Shown in pieces: positions 45,495 through 57,800 of a stretch of DNA of 64,000 nucleotides. Position 1 is the first letter of the stretch. The number at the start of each line of letters is the position of its first letter. The position numbers and the translations under genes are program-made. The stretch covers positions 865,443 to 929,442 of the forward strand of contig NW_020656077.1 of the NCBI RefSeq assembly GCF_003589595.1, given 5' to 3'. This DNA comes from Hyposmocoma kahamanoa. Taxonomy: Eukaryota > Arthropoda > Insecta > Lepidoptera > Cosmopterigidae. A model generated the notes under the pieces. It did not search any database, was not told the origin of the DNA, and was given only the letters and a program-made list of their open reading frames with translations.

Positions 45495-47654
45495 GTTAAG
45501 CACTAGTAGTTCGTTAAGCACTAATTGAAAATCATTTTCATCGCAATGTATTTATGATAAATAATTTACGCGCTTTTATTCTAAACTAGTAGAAATCATA
45601 ATTGTTTATGGTTAAGGTGATTTAACTGCCACTCGAGGGAGGTCTTTGCCCAGCAATAAGATATGAAATAGGCTTTTGGTTAAAAAAGACTGTAAAAAGT
45701 AACCTTCTAAGTGTATAGGTACTTAATCCTGCCATATAAATGGTTCGTTCGTCACTATCCGGAGCCTTAAAACTTTACAGCTATTATAACCAGTGATATA
45801 CAACGATCATAACAACGAGCCCGCTTATTGCATATCATAATTCCTTCTCGCGTACTTAAAATGCAAATCAGAATGTATCGTTATCATTCCTTTTATGGCT
45901 GTAATAAAGCTGGATTGAATTAGTTGTGAGCTGTCGTTCTGTTTTTCTCACAACGTCACCAATACATACCTCTTCTCGTTTGTTAGTTCGATAGAATAGT
46001 AAGAGTGGTGGTCGACGCTAATCTGTCCTTCGGAAGATATCGAGAGTACCGGCGATCTCTTGTGGAATAAATACCCAGACAGTAGTGCCAATGGGCTCAT
46101 CACTGCAGTAACTCAAGCTGCAGTATGTTAGAACTTGCATGATGTCCCTTATAATACGTGGAGTGTGCTCCTGCGTACTCAGAGACATACGGGTATTTTG
46201 GTCCTTCTGATCAATGCTCCGGACTACAAATATTGTCTCATCACCGCTGCTTGATGGTATGACATCACGCTCCAGAAATAGAAAAATGCTCACTGGTTTA
46301 AAGAAATAGACATCTTAAATTATAGAGACACGTTTTGGAAAGAACCGTGAGCATCTCTGGAGAATTCGTAAAATTATTATTGTTGATTAGTTTTGTTGAA
46401 GTTTCTTACTATCGTTTTGCACTAAAACTAAAATAGAATTAAAATTTGTTTCTATATTTTCTATATACTTACGGTACTTTTCTGTATCAGTTTCAGCATG
46501 GCTGCTAGTGTTTTGGCCAGTGGTACTATTACTAAAAACGCAAAAAGTTTTCGTTACCAAAATGGAACTCGAAACTACTAACAAAGATTGTGGCGCCCCT
46601 AATGACGTCACAGATAAGATAAACGACAGTTTAAACTTGTGTAGATGACTATTGATAGGAGCGCAAACGCAGCACACGGGTCAGAGGCCGCGGCCGCCGC
46701 GCCGGGGAGGGGGCCACACTCGAGCATATTAAATTATTTTGATGGATGACACTATAATTTAATTTTAATGTGTTTTGATAAAATAGAGCTTTTATGAATG
46801 CTTAATCGTGGAACGGTTTAATGGCGTTTTTTCGACGGCTGCAGAATTTGAATCAGTTTATCGTAATTGAAATGTAATTTGCGAGTTTTGTCATTGATGC
46901 GTAAAAAGTGAAGATGCATATTTTAGATAATAATTTAGCTATGCTACATCTATATATTTTGATTGATAATTGTACTTTAATCGTTAGAAGGACAGACGAA
47001 GTTAAACGACTAATACGGCTTGATGTTGCATTTTACTCAAATGGGTCATCCCAGGAACTAAGTACGCTGAAATCCATGCTTTTAATTATTTTTTAAAATA
47101 AACACTTAAAGGGAAAAAAATGTAGTAAATGTATAATCAAGAGCGTCTATTTCCCGCGAACATTGAGTACTCATGAATAGGTATATGGTTTTATCGCGTG
47201 TGTTGTCATGATGAATCAGAGGGGTGGGAGAGAAAGCTGTACAGGCTGCTTAATTATGTGATATCTACAGCACGTATGTGACGCGACATGTGTATGACTT
47301 GTAGGTGTTTGACGTTGTAGCCCGCGCCCGTCCGCCTGTGGGGGTGACGACGTGAACAATATCATCATTGACTTTATCTATTTAATATTATTTTACCTCT
47401 ACTATTATGCAAGAGTTTACACAACATAAATATACATAGATGACTAGATGGGGGTCTGAAAAACTGAAATATTTTAAAGAAAAAAGATTTCATACGTAAA
47501 TGGTTAAAACTCCCTAATTAAAATGTCAACTGTCAACTTTTTACCGTGTGAAGAAGCTTTCATAAGTTTGTCACAGGTGAAAAAGCCGTGTTTTTATACA
47601 CAGTCCAAAGAACTGTAGCAAGCACGTAGATAAATTAGTAAGATCTGTTGACTC
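45495..47654. other. Unassigned noncoding DNA
   Basis: AT-rich with two minus-strand ORFs (46018-46293 and 46387-46677) lacking recognised domains. A GC-rich patch is at 46680-46722 (GGCCGCGGCCGCCGCGCCGG). TGACGTCA, a CRE-like octamer, lies at about 46603-46610. Confidence 0.35.
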
Positions 47655-47790
47655 GGTGTGTAGCTCAGTCGGCAACAGCGGCGGCCCCGGTGTAGCAACA
47701 GACGTTGGTTTAAGTCCAGTCATACCGAAGTATTGGTTGTGTGTTATTCGATCTTTTTATTAATAATAATAATTCGACTTTTACAAAAAC
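47655..47790 (+). repeat. tRNA-derived SINE, family B related
   Basis: A-box-like TAGCTCAGTCGG is at 47661-47672 and B-box-like GGTTTAAGTCC at 47707-47717, followed by TTCGATCTTTTTATTAATAA, which matches the tail of the 12640 copy. The acceptor arm is not closed, so it is not a tRNA gene. Confidence 0.6.
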
Positions 47791-48800
47791 GCACGATTTC
47801 ATCGCTACACTTGCATTTATAGGCGAATGCATCAATACAAACGCATGATAGCAACTGTGCAAACGCGCGACTGCATCGGTGAAGTCGCTTTTGTTGAATG
47901 TGCGAGAAATCTGTACAGGTTAGTGCACATTGCTTCGATTTGTTGATTGTGAATTTAAAAGTGAAATAAGTAAATAAATTAATGAAAAACATGCATCGCG
48001 TTTGGATGGCGTTACCATCGTGTTTGCATCGCGATTGTATCGCAGCTTAAGTCGCGCTGCTAACAGTCGCCGTGTATAACCACTTCAAAGTCTGTCGAAT
48101 TAATTTGTTTTTGTTATTTATTTAATAGTTACAATAGCATTAACATAATTTTGCTTTACACTCGTAACAGGTTTGCATGAGTGTTGCAACTCCTCTAACA
48201 ATAATATGTAAAATCACAAATACGCACGTTTATTACGCGTGTTTCGACATAGGACTCTGTAGAGTTCTATCTTTAAATTTTGCTCAAGTTTTCATTGCTG
48301 TATTCGCATACATAAGCAATGAGAAATCAAGTTAATAATCAAGCGGTTGCATATGCTGATAACTAACTATTCAAACTCATATATTTTAAAGTCCTATTGT
48401 CATAATACTTGTTGATACACATAAGCCTAAATTCGAAGCTAAATCTATTCGACAGACGGTGCGTTGTTTCCATATGTCAAACCAAGTATCCGTGTCAAAA
48501 GCTTGCTTGTTTCAATACTCACAAAGCTTAAATTATCAAAGTCTATAATCAGACGACTGGGATTCAATCGATTGGCTCGATGACAGCTCACATTGAATGT
48601 TAAACGAAGCTCGATATTGGAATCGATACACATTTAACTTTTGTTTTAAATTAGAGTAATGGATTGGACAGACATGTACGACGATGTTAGTGTAACTCGT
48701 CGAATTTCGTCGTCTTCGTCTGTTTTTAATTTATCGCAGCCTATATAGTAGTACTACTGTTCAGGACTGGACTCTTTACACTGCAGATCAGGGAACTATA
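47791..48800. other. Unassigned DNA with GCGA/TCGC-rich words
   Basis: 47800-48070 has recurring GCATCG, GCGACT and ATCGCG words in both orientations (for example GTTTGCATCGCGATTGTATC). It may be an old inverted-repeat element; boundaries not resolved. Confidence 0.35.
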
Positions 48801-49253
48801 GTACCGGCACGCTATGCTGGCCGTTTTGACGTTTGTCTTTCGTAATTCATAACTACGTTGAAGGGGCTAATTGATGTACATTGTTACCAATAGCGACGTG
48901 AGAATTTAGAGATGTGTAATTTTACGACACAACTCGGCATTTGCTTTTCGAAATTCGGAATTTTAAAAAATGGAATCTAATACGATCGTCACTTATAGGA
49001 TCGCTGTTCAGCACAACTTCTACCCCCGGCAAACTCGCGTCAAAGCTCAATGCAAAACAAAGCAGTTTCGAATTCACGATATATTAAGTAAACATTCTTA
49101 TTTTCGTTTTATTAGAACTTTTTAATTAGCTACACCTAGCAATACTAGTTATAAATCCAAAGACTTTTTTCTTCTTTTTTGATTATAAATTTTTTGATAA
49201 TGAATTGAGATTTGGCCACACTATTGTAATGTCAAAACGGCCATCATAGCGTG
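48801..49253 (+). mobile_element. Inverted-repeat nonautonomous DNA element, copy 2
   Basis: Ends CACGCTATGCTGGCCGTTTT and its near-exact inverse AAAACGGCCATCATAGCGTG form terminal repeats with 22 of 23 positions matching. The interior is collinear with copy 1 at 45054, plus an insertion near 48875-48930 that copy 1 lacks. No ORF. Confidence 0.85.
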
Positions 49254-49852
49254 CAGATATTGTAGTCGAAAAATTACCTTGCAAAATTGTTTGTATTTCT
49301 TTTTCCGAATAAATTATTTTGACACCAGTCTATTAATGCTAACAACACTAGTAATACAAAATTAAAAAGTTTGTTCAATAACTATAGGTACAAAACAAGA
49401 AAATTCTCATGAACATGCATGTAGGCACTTGTCAATTAAACGGGTTCATGCGTAAATACGCGTGGGCGGTTTGACGACATACGGAACCCCTAATTGATTG
49501 GCTCGTGTTAACGACGCGTTTTTAGGGTTCGGTAGTTGTCTTGACCCTCGGTAACATAAGCTGTATTTATTTGACTATAAATTACGTTATATAACTAAGT
49601 ATTTAATGGCACAAGTTGCGTTTGTTGCGTTATTTGATCTGTAATGGCGAGATCCGGACGGAAACGGCTGTAGTGAAAGATTAGTTTCTAGCTATAAGTT
49701 GCTTTTCCTGTACTATTCACTTACTTCTAAATAGGTTGTAAAAATGTTATTTGGTTTGATTTTCGATCACATGATAAAATAATATTTTAAAATCTATAGC
49801 AATAAAGTCGAAATTATAATACGTTCTTATTACTTATTTAATTACCCCCGTG
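49254..49852. other. Unassigned AT-rich DNA
   Basis: No gene or repeat recognised. Confidence 0.4.
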
Positions 49853-50085
49853 GTCGAGTAGCTTACACATCGGTTTTCATCCCTTCCCCCGACCGAGATA
49901 GTGCAGAAAAACTATGTTTTCTATATTGTCTCATGTTTCTTTATTTCTTTAATATTATGTCTCTGGGAGTTTGCGGTACCGTCGTTGTTTCCGATTACAT
50001 ACAACACAAGAGTTTAAGTTACTTACTTTGTGATCAGAGCGATGTAAGTGATGTTGTCTAATATTTATTTATTTATTATTATACA
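49853..50085 (+). repeat. Lepidopteran SINE of the GTGGTCGAGT type
   Basis: Head CCCCCGTGGTCGAGTAGC (A box) is followed by a degenerate B-box region. The body has TTTGCGGTACCGTCGTTG, AACACAAGAGTTTAAGTTAC and GTGATCAGAGCGATGTAAGT, with an (ATTT)n tail. I recognise this order as a widespread moth SINE. Confidence 0.75.
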
Positions 50086-51872
50086 TATTTGGAACACCAA
50101 CAGCACCGCACATGGAAAAAAAATGTAAGATCAAAAGACAACATTTGGTAAGGCACAGTTCTTATGTGGAAGCTGATTACAGGTATCCATATCACTCAAT
50201 ATATACCCCAAAACATAAAAAATTAATGAATCCAAATTATTTAATAATGCAATGAAATTTAAAGTAAATAATTGACTATAGGATGAGAATAAATAGTTGA
50301 TTGACGTAAATAAAATAGTATTAATAGTAGTAATTGTACTAATTGAATATTTTGCGAAAGATAAAATAACAATTAAAACAAAGTATTAAAGCTGTAGGAA
50401 CACGCAATTTACATTTAAATTTATAGAAAAAATCATTAAAATTATATAGTGATGTCGTCTCTATTTATAAATCGTAGAACAGATGAACACTGGTTGTTTG
50501 TGTGTTTATATTTTAGCGAAATCAATCATAGCGGTGCCGAGTGCGCCGATCAGCAGATCGCAGCTGATGCCGCCGAGGATTGCCGGATAAACCACACGAT
50601 AGGGAAAGGGATAACGAAAAATTGCTTATGCAAACCAAATATTGGACAAAATGGTTTGTTGAGCTACGAAAATACAAAACCCTTAGCGGATATACTTACT
50701 TGGATATATATTTTCAGCGTTAAATCAAAAGAAATACTCGTTATCTATAAATTAATTATTATGTGGCTAACTGACCATCGTACACGGAAAATATTCATAT
50801 ACAAAATCTTATTTTTACTAGTAATTGTTAGAAGCTATATTTAATCCCATCATTAATATAAAAAAAAATGTCGTAACAACAACTGTCACTTTGAAATCAT
50901 GAGGAAATGAGGTAAATAATAGTTTCTCATTTAAAGAATTTTTGTTGACCATCTTAGCAATTGAGTAGTGTATTATTTTATCAAAATGTACCGCTCTCGT
51001 AACAAAATAGAGTGAGGTTTAAAAAAATTGTTTTTATCGAAAAATATTTTTAGTCAAATGCTTTAGGTCTGTACTTATTGTATGCACTTTTACAGTCTAT
51101 TCATTATTGTGGCATTGGCGGGCCCGCAGTTTGCGTATAGGCGTGTCCAGTGCTTCTGCGCCGCATTAAACACCGATCACAACTGCGTCCACGATTAACA
51201 TCACAATGGAACGAAGTGCGCCCCAACACCACGGATTTATTTGCTCTATGACAGATGGATTTCGAATGCCGCCCGACTGTCATTTGTTCCATGTGTTTTT
51301 GGTTTTAGCTAATACTATATTGATCCCTCGCTTTGTTTGTTGACAGTGTAAACTGAACGATCAGTGTAATGGTGGTGATTGGTAATTTCTATGTTGAATA
51401 AAATGTAAATTTCAAAGTCATCTAGAGAAAATGAAATGCAGTAGTCCTCTCAACATTTTCAACAATTTTAGAATTACGTATACTATCTACATATTTAAAA
51501 TTTTAGAATATACGTTTTCGATTCAATACAACTACATTAAGACGACATTGTAGGTAATAGGAATCGGTTGTCCATATACAGGGTGCGGTCTCTTTCAATT
51601 TCCACCGCAATACAGTGGGAACATACTGTTCACAGCAGCACATTCAATAAATTGCACCGCGCGCTCTACCAAACTCACAGTATAGCTACATAACAGTAGT
51701 ACATACGTTTCTAACATTTTGCCGACGTCATAAGATTTTTCCTGTTCAACACTTGTTCGTGCTATTTAGAAATTGTAAGTTGTGGAATATCTTAAAAAAG
51801 TACGTACCACTGTGTTCGGGAATTGATTTTTTTTTTAAATAGTAAACAAGTAAGTTACAGTATCGTTTAGAC
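50086..51872. other. Unassigned noncoding DNA with two GC-richer islands
   Basis: A 131-codon + strand ORF at 50449-50844 has no recognisable domain. Its only GC-rich part, 50517-50592, has codon-like third positions when read on the minus strand instead. A second island at 51110-51300 shows no motif. Confidence 0.35.
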
Positions 51873-52135
51873 TTTTTTTTATAATACCAAGTGACGGGAC
51901 GAACAAGTTGTGGAACAAGCTGGTGGTAAACGACACGCCTATCCATAACAGTTGCAGTGCCACTCAGAGCTTGAATTGCAAAGATCATAGGGGCACTACC
52001 ATTGCGCCCTTCACTCTGAGACATAAGTTGACAAGTCCCATGTGACTGTAATTTTACCAACACCCTTACCTTGTCTTTCCAAGCTGGAAAGCAGTAATGC
52101 TTACATTACTGCTTACAGCAAAAATAGGTATGCTA
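51873..52135 (-). repeat. Half copy E of the palindromic repeat family
   Basis: Begins TTTTTTTTATAATACCAAGT and GACGGGACGAACAAG. It continues through GTTGCAGTGCCACTCAGAGC and CTCTGAGACATAAGTTGACA to CTGTAATTTTACCAACACCC and part of the centre. The best-preserved outer end of the family is here. Confidence 0.75.
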
Positions 52136-52254
52136 AATTAGATGCTTAAATAAAAAATTTTAAAATTAAGTGAAATCGTTAAGAAATGAATTAGCGAAGT
52201 AGAGAATAAGCGTAAATGTGTTCAATAGTGTGAGTTGGCATATTCTATCGTTGT

Positions 52255-52440
52255 GTAGAGGTGTGTATTAGGGCGGGCGGGCGAGGGCGGCGCCCATAAA
52301 AATGCAAATGGCGGTGTCGACGAGGGATTTCATTGTTGTATCAATCACACGCCGCTCGCTCCTTATTATTGCGGGATTTTATTCCGGATCTCGCCGTTTA
52401 TTGTTTTCGAAAGGAATCTTTTTCGAGACAAGCAATACGC
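52255..52440. promoter_or_regulatory. Candidate developmental enhancer
   Basis: A GC-rich core (GGGCGGGCGGGCGAGGGCGG) is followed by ATGCAAAT at 52302-52309, an exact POU octamer, and ATCAATCA at 52340-52347, the inverse of the TGATTGAT Exd-Hox composite consensus. There is no ORF. The clustering is suggestive; function is inference. Confidence 0.35.
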
Positions 52441-52734
52441 CCCGAGAACACAGAAAAAGCTGGTGGAAAATGTTTCCCTAAATTGAATTAATAGCGCTTT
52501 GAATGCTCCCGTTTAAAGAAATTTGAGTATTAGAAACAATTTTTACCCATGGGATACACAAGTACAATTTTTGATAAAGTTCTTTATTGAAAATTATATC
52601 TTACGTCTTTTACGTAACGTTCAAAGAAGGTTTTCAAAAACTTCTAGTTTGCGTATGTAGCTTGATATATTGCTAAGTGTACAAAAGAGCGTTTAACGTT
52701 TTCTCTTTATAATTTCTGCGCTGTTAGTTGTGCA

Positions 52735-52880
52735 ACACCAGTAGGGGTAGCACGACAGGGTGCTACTTGCGCGAGAGCGGCATAAAGTGCGAGATATGCT
52801 ATTTTCGCATTGAGATCTCGTTTTATGTCGCTCTCATGTTAGTCGCGCCCTGCCGTGCTAGCCCTACAGGGAGTCCGCAG
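52735..52880. mobile_element. Palindromic MITE-like element
   Basis: The left arm GTAGGGGTAGCACGACAGGG followed by GCGAGAGCGGCATAAAGTGC mirrors the right arm ATGTCGCTCTC and CGCCCTGCCGTGCTAGCCC. The arms are about 65 bp with a minimal centre, so the element can fold almost end to end. The 81-codon ORF at 52728 is spurious. Confidence 0.75.
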
Positions 52881-54589
52881 CCCAGGGCGCGAAGCCTGCT
52901 AACTTTAAATCATCTCAGTTGTGTGTCTATAAAGTGCGAATGTCAGATTTCTGTACGTTTGGTATTCTGCTAAAAGTTAAGAGTAGTGGTTTATGGCCAC
53001 TGACAAGCCACTCAAGCCATCGAGCTACTAATCAACTGCCTGACTTTTCTTGAAACCATTGAGATTATATTAAAATAATGACAATTTGTTATTCTGCTGA
53101 AACCTAGTTGCAATGGCAGTTGAGTCTCAATAGAGTGTTGGTGGAACGGCAGTGATGGCTTTAATTCATTCAATCTTACTAAACCTACCATATTAATCAT
53201 ACTCATTTAGATAATTATTATATGATTAATATTATTAATCAGAAATTTAGTCTTTAAATTAAATACATATAATATTAATACACCATGCCATTGACGTACA
53301 GTACAAACTCGGGTACAGTTCAGCCTAGCCATTCCATCTGGCGAAAGAAAAGAAGTTTGTGCTGTTGATTACCAACTTTTACTATTTGGAGAGGCCGGGA
53401 ACTGTTAGTTTCCAACATATTGAACTGAATAAAAACTTAACCAGTATTTTAATCATTAAATAACTAAGTACTAATATTAATATTCTTGCTCGCTGAGTGA
53501 CACGTCCGGCTCCAACGGTTCATTGTCATTCGGCTTTTTAATCGATTTAATACTATTCATACAGCCGATAAAGACTTCGTTACTCGCCACTAATATAATT
53601 TCTACATATACTACCACCTAGAAATCGAGGAACTCATAAATAATTTGTATGTTTGGTGATTAACATAATACTTGTATATTTACAAAATAGTACATAGCAA
53701 CAAAGATGCAAGCCATTTATGTATCAGGGCAAATCCTAAAACTTACAAGTGCCTCATTATCCGCGATTATTGTTAACAACGTCTTCAAATAAAACAATAC
53801 TCGAGAAGAGCTGACAGTGACAGGCGACTAAACGACGACACTCCAGTTTTACGCGCGCAAACAATTATTTATTGCACCGAAAACAACCAAACACAGTCTC
53901 GGTACGTGAGGAAAACTGAGCTTTAACTCTTAATCTTAAAGTCTTAGATCGCAGACCTTCTCACAATCCTCGGTCGAGTAAGATTAATAGGGCATAAAAC
54001 GTAAGATAATACAATATACAAGAAGACACGTTGTTAACCGTTCCCTTAAACGCCAGCGTAGAGTCGATCTATCTTTCACTCTTACACTCGCTGCTGTGAT
54101 ATTTATTGGTCTCGCTCGCACACTTTCAATTATCTGCCTAATCCCTCAATTACGTCGACAGATGTCGCTCGCGTCTTCGAGCTTATGTGCGAGTTTAAAG
54201 TACCGTCCGCAGAACCAATTACTTTTGATAAGCGCGATTGAAGGTTTTCCTGCGTCTTTTTTTGAATATTGCCCTGAATTTTTGGCGGAAATTTCTTCTG
54301 ATTTTATAACATTGCACGTTAATTATTACAACATTTATTTTTCAAGTGTGAATATTCATTGACAGCAACTATTACTCGGAAATTAAATTCGTATTAAGTA
54401 AGGGGAGTAAATAAACTATCCGAAATCAATGAAATAGTTGGTTTAATTAAACATTATTATGATATCATACATAAAGATGGTAGTAAGATACTCATGCATG
54501 TTGAGAATATATGAGCCTATTCATTTGTTGTCGGTACATAAAGGCACGTCCCTTAAGGGTAGGGTAGGACACGAGTTAGCTAATAATTA
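52881..54589. other. Unassigned AT-rich DNA
   Basis: No gene or repeat recognised. Short ORFs have no domains. Confidence 0.4.
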
Positions 54590-54860
54590 ATGTTGCAATA
54601 ACGGAAACCGCGGCACGCCATTAATCCGAGCTGGCACTTTGTATCCATTGGATAATTACAATGTTTTTAGACGTCCGCCCGTACCCGCGCCAACTTCATT
54701 AATAATTATTTCTTGTTCCCGCACTTAATTAAACCATCTAATAAACTCATGCAATTTTTTATAATGAAATCTTGAGGCTGTTTTTATTAGCGGAGCTGTG
54801 CTATAAGTAATGTGTGATTAATACATTTCGATTGCGTATTAATAATCGATATTATCTGTA
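54590..54860. promoter_or_regulatory. Candidate conserved noncoding block rich in TAAT cores
   Basis: Dense homeodomain-type words (CGCCATTAATCCGAGC, GGATAATTACAATG, TTCATTAATAATTATT, CACTTAATTAAACC) are mixed with GC-rich spacers. There is no ORF. Enhancer role inferred from motif density. Confidence 0.3.
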
Positions 54861-56081
54861 GATCTCCCAAAATTACACGCGCGAGCAATCACGAACTGAC
54901 GTACTTAATTTAATAACCTTAATGCATTCACACGAACTATGGCAACGTCACACATAAAGTCAGAAAAATCCTAAGCCCCGTGTAGAAACGGTATAACTCT
55001 CTCACGCGCGTTTTGCTCGCTCTGAAGCCTTTTCAAAATGTCATTAGTGTAGCTAATGACATTAATGAAATCGTCAGCCGCTACCGAACGGCATTCCGGC
55101 CTGTCGCCCGCAATAATTACCATTTTGACACGACAATCGACGATCGACTCCAATCTCTGACGCTTCTATTCCTATCTCCGACACGCTTTCCACCTACAAA
55201 TTAGGCTCTATCGTATGGCATTAGATTTAAAATTTAATTTAAGTGTAAGGCTTGATTTTAGGACCGTTTAATTTCTATCCCATAGTTCGCTTTGACAGGT
55301 CAAAGTCGTAACGTAATCGGAAAAGATTCTAAGGCGATATTGAATTATTATTTAGCATTAACTCTTTGTCAGGAGGTAATAGAGGCCAAAGTGTATTGCA
55401 GGATGGCCAGGCCAGATTTCTTGCGTTAGATAATTATCGATGGTTGTATTTAATTTCTTTGATGAGTCGGCGGCTGACGCTTTCATTTGTCAAGCGGCGA
55501 ACTGACGGACGGACGGATAGATTACCCATGTTATGCCTACGTGATCCAGTGATATATTAAATCACGATGGTATTAAGATAAAAAGGCCAGTTCTATTATT
55601 GGCAGCCAGTTAATTTCTTCGTTTAGACATGGTACTTAGTGAGAAGTTACATTAATTGACTTTGTAGTTACGGTCCGCTCGTTGCCTAGTCACTCGAGTA
55701 CTTTCATATTGTGACTGTTGTTATGCTCACATACCTGTATTAATTAATTAGTTTTAGACTCTTGAAGTTCAATTACCTTACCTAATATGTACATGCAAAA
55801 AAAGAGTTAGTAATGAACATAGTCTATAGTAATACTGTAGTAGTAAAATAATAAATGTAAAAGTATGTAATTCTATTACAAATTCTCTGCCTGTTGTATT
55901 CTTTGTACCCAGGAAAATACTCTTAGCTGCTCAATACAATATGGTTAGTGGTCGGCGCGTATGTTATTTGAGGTTTTAAAGTTTGTAATTTCAAGTAGTA
56001 AACGTAAATGTAGTAAAATATTTAATCGAAAAGGTACCCGTCTCTACATGCTACGGTGTGTCCAGAGGCGAAGACTTGCCA
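54861..56081. other. Unassigned noncoding DNA
   Basis: Contains an 11-bp-arm hairpin at 55037-55063 (AATGTCATTAG and its inverse). ORFs of 60-64 codons on both strands have no domains. Confidence 0.4.
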
Positions 56082-56210
56082 GGTGAAGCCTGAAAACCAG
56101 CACATTGCTTTTTTGCCTTTACTTAGATATAGATTTAAGCAATTATTCTATCATAAATATTGTATGTTTTGGGTTGAAGAATTATCTTTATTTTTAATAT
56201 CTGTCAATCT
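56082..56210 (+). repeat. Dispersed repeat F, copy 2
   Basis: GGTGAAGCCTGAAAACCAGC, then ATTGCTTTTTTGCCTTT, ATATAGATTTAAG and ATTGTATGTTTTGG, collinear with 4321-4440. Confidence 0.55.
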
Positions 56211-56823
56211 CTGTGGTGCAATACCTTATGCACTGTATGCACAAAACAAAAGAACAAAATAGAATGAATTGAATATCTAAACTTAGTGTGCTATAAATTA
56301 CTTCTTAGTAGGAGTATTGTAGCTTATGTAACGCACACAATTACTTTACGTATATATGTATATGTAGCACATATGGTCGTTTTGTGGAAGGAACTCGGAC
56401 GAGCGTGATGCGCGACTCGCGAACTTAATCAATAACGCATTATTCATAAGAGACACCACCACGATTCTACTTTACTAAGACTTGGACCACAGCTAGGCCT
56501 TTATAAATGCATGTCTCTGGGGTATAAGCTGTATTTTGTAATATAATAATAAATGATTAAAATATTTTGTAATTTAATAATTAATAAACTTTATAAATTA
56601 AGTTACTATTTATTTATTTTGTATTTATCTGAATATCGGCAAAATGTTTACATGAATACACTTTTGAATTAAGTAACTTATCTACTTTTCAAAATATTGT
56701 AATATCAAAGAAATAGAGTAAGCGCTCGTTGAAGTCTTTATCATTGACATAAAAAGTGGCGAACACTCAAAAGACTTGACGAAATATCGTTAACCACATT
56801 GTGTTTTGTACGGCATAATATTA
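56211..56823. other. Unassigned AT-rich DNA
   Basis: Nothing recognised before the TA that precedes the gap-spanning element. Confidence 0.4.
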
Positions 56824-57302
56824 GGGGTTAAAGTATGAAATTGCCGTTTTATTGCAATAGGTNNNNNNNNNNNNNNNNNNNNNNNNNNNNNNNNNNNNNN
56901 NNNNNNNNNNNNNNNNNNNNNNNNNNNNNNNNNNNNNNNNNNNNNNNNNNNNNNNNNNNNNNNNNNNNNNNNNNNNNNNNNNNNNNNNNNNNNNNNNNNN
57001 NNNNNNNNNNNNNNNNNNNNNNNNNNNNNNNNNNNNNNNNNNNNNNNNNNNNNNNNNNNNNNNNNNNNNNNNNNNNNNNNNNNNNNNNNNNNNNNNNNNN
57101 NNNNNNNNNNNNNNNNNNNNNNNNNNNNNNNNNNNNNNNNNNNNNNNNNNNNNNNNNNNNNNNNNNNNNNNNNNNNNNNNNNNNNNNNNNNNNNNNNNNN
57201 NNNNNNNNNNNNNNNNNNNNNNNNNNNNNNNNNNNNNNNNNNNNNNNNNNNNNNNNNNNNNNAGATTTTCAGTACAAATCGGCAATTTCATACTTTAACC
57301 CC
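56824..57302. mobile_element. Mariner-like element whose interior is a sequence gap
   Basis: 56824-56846 (GGGGTTAAAGTATGAAATTG plus CCG) and 57280-57302 are exact inverted repeats of 23 bp, each bordered on the outside by TA. 56863-57262 is 400 N. TA borders and a TATGAAATT...CG terminal pattern resemble cecropia-type mariners. Whether a transposase lies in the gap cannot be seen, and the true gap length is unknown. The two N-spanning ORFs are artefacts. Confidence 0.7.
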
Positions 57303-57518
57303 TATTATAAATGAGCTAAATATAGAATCTGTTGTTCTTACAGCCAAGATCCATGAGTCGTATTTTGATAATGAGGTCTTCGTCATTTTATTCGACGGCT
57401 TCTACCGTTATAATAATCTTAGAAGCTGTTCTTAATAATACACATCCGACAAAGTTTTCTTGGTTATCGATTAAAATTTGTGGCTCGATTTAAATACATT
57501 GCTCATGTTAATTCATTA
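57303..57518. other. Unassigned DNA
   Basis: Short spacer without features. Confidence 0.3.
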
Positions 57519-57800
57519 ACCGACTTTAAAAAAGGAGGAGGTTATACGTTCGATTGTAGGTACGTTTTCCGATTTCTCTATCAATTGTAGACCGATTTTG
57601 TAAATTCTTTTTTGTTTGAAAGGGTGCACTCTTTTGGTGGTCACATTGTCACCAAGTAAAAATCTAATGAGGGGATCCCATGGAAATCGAGGCAAATCCT
57701 TAAATTTTACAGGCATATCAGTGTTCTCACCGATTTCTCCGGTAATTGTGGACCGATTTTGAATTTTTTTTTTAAAGGGTATACTCTTGAGGTGGTCCCT
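57519..57800 (+). repeat. Dispersed repeat G (ACCGACTTCAAAA type), copy 2
   Basis: ACCGACTTTAAAAAAGGAGG and AGGTTATACGTTCGATTG, then GTAGACCGATTTTGTAAATT and TTTGGTGGTCACATTG, collinear with 20098-20300. A second internal GTGGACCGATTTTGAA near 57748 suggests a partial tandem duplication. The 66-codon minus-strand ORF is a shadow. Confidence 0.6.

Noticed and set aside
46018..46293. 91-codon minus-strand ORF as a gene
   Set aside because: No recognised domain and no surrounding exon signals. I cannot exclude a decayed gene piece.
50449..50844. 131-codon ORF as a gene
   Set aside because: Its predicted protein is low in complexity, AT-codon-driven and has no domain or homologue I recognise.
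56821..57314. 156- and 159-codon ORFs across the gap
   Set aside because: They consist almost wholly of N, so they are artefacts of the gap.
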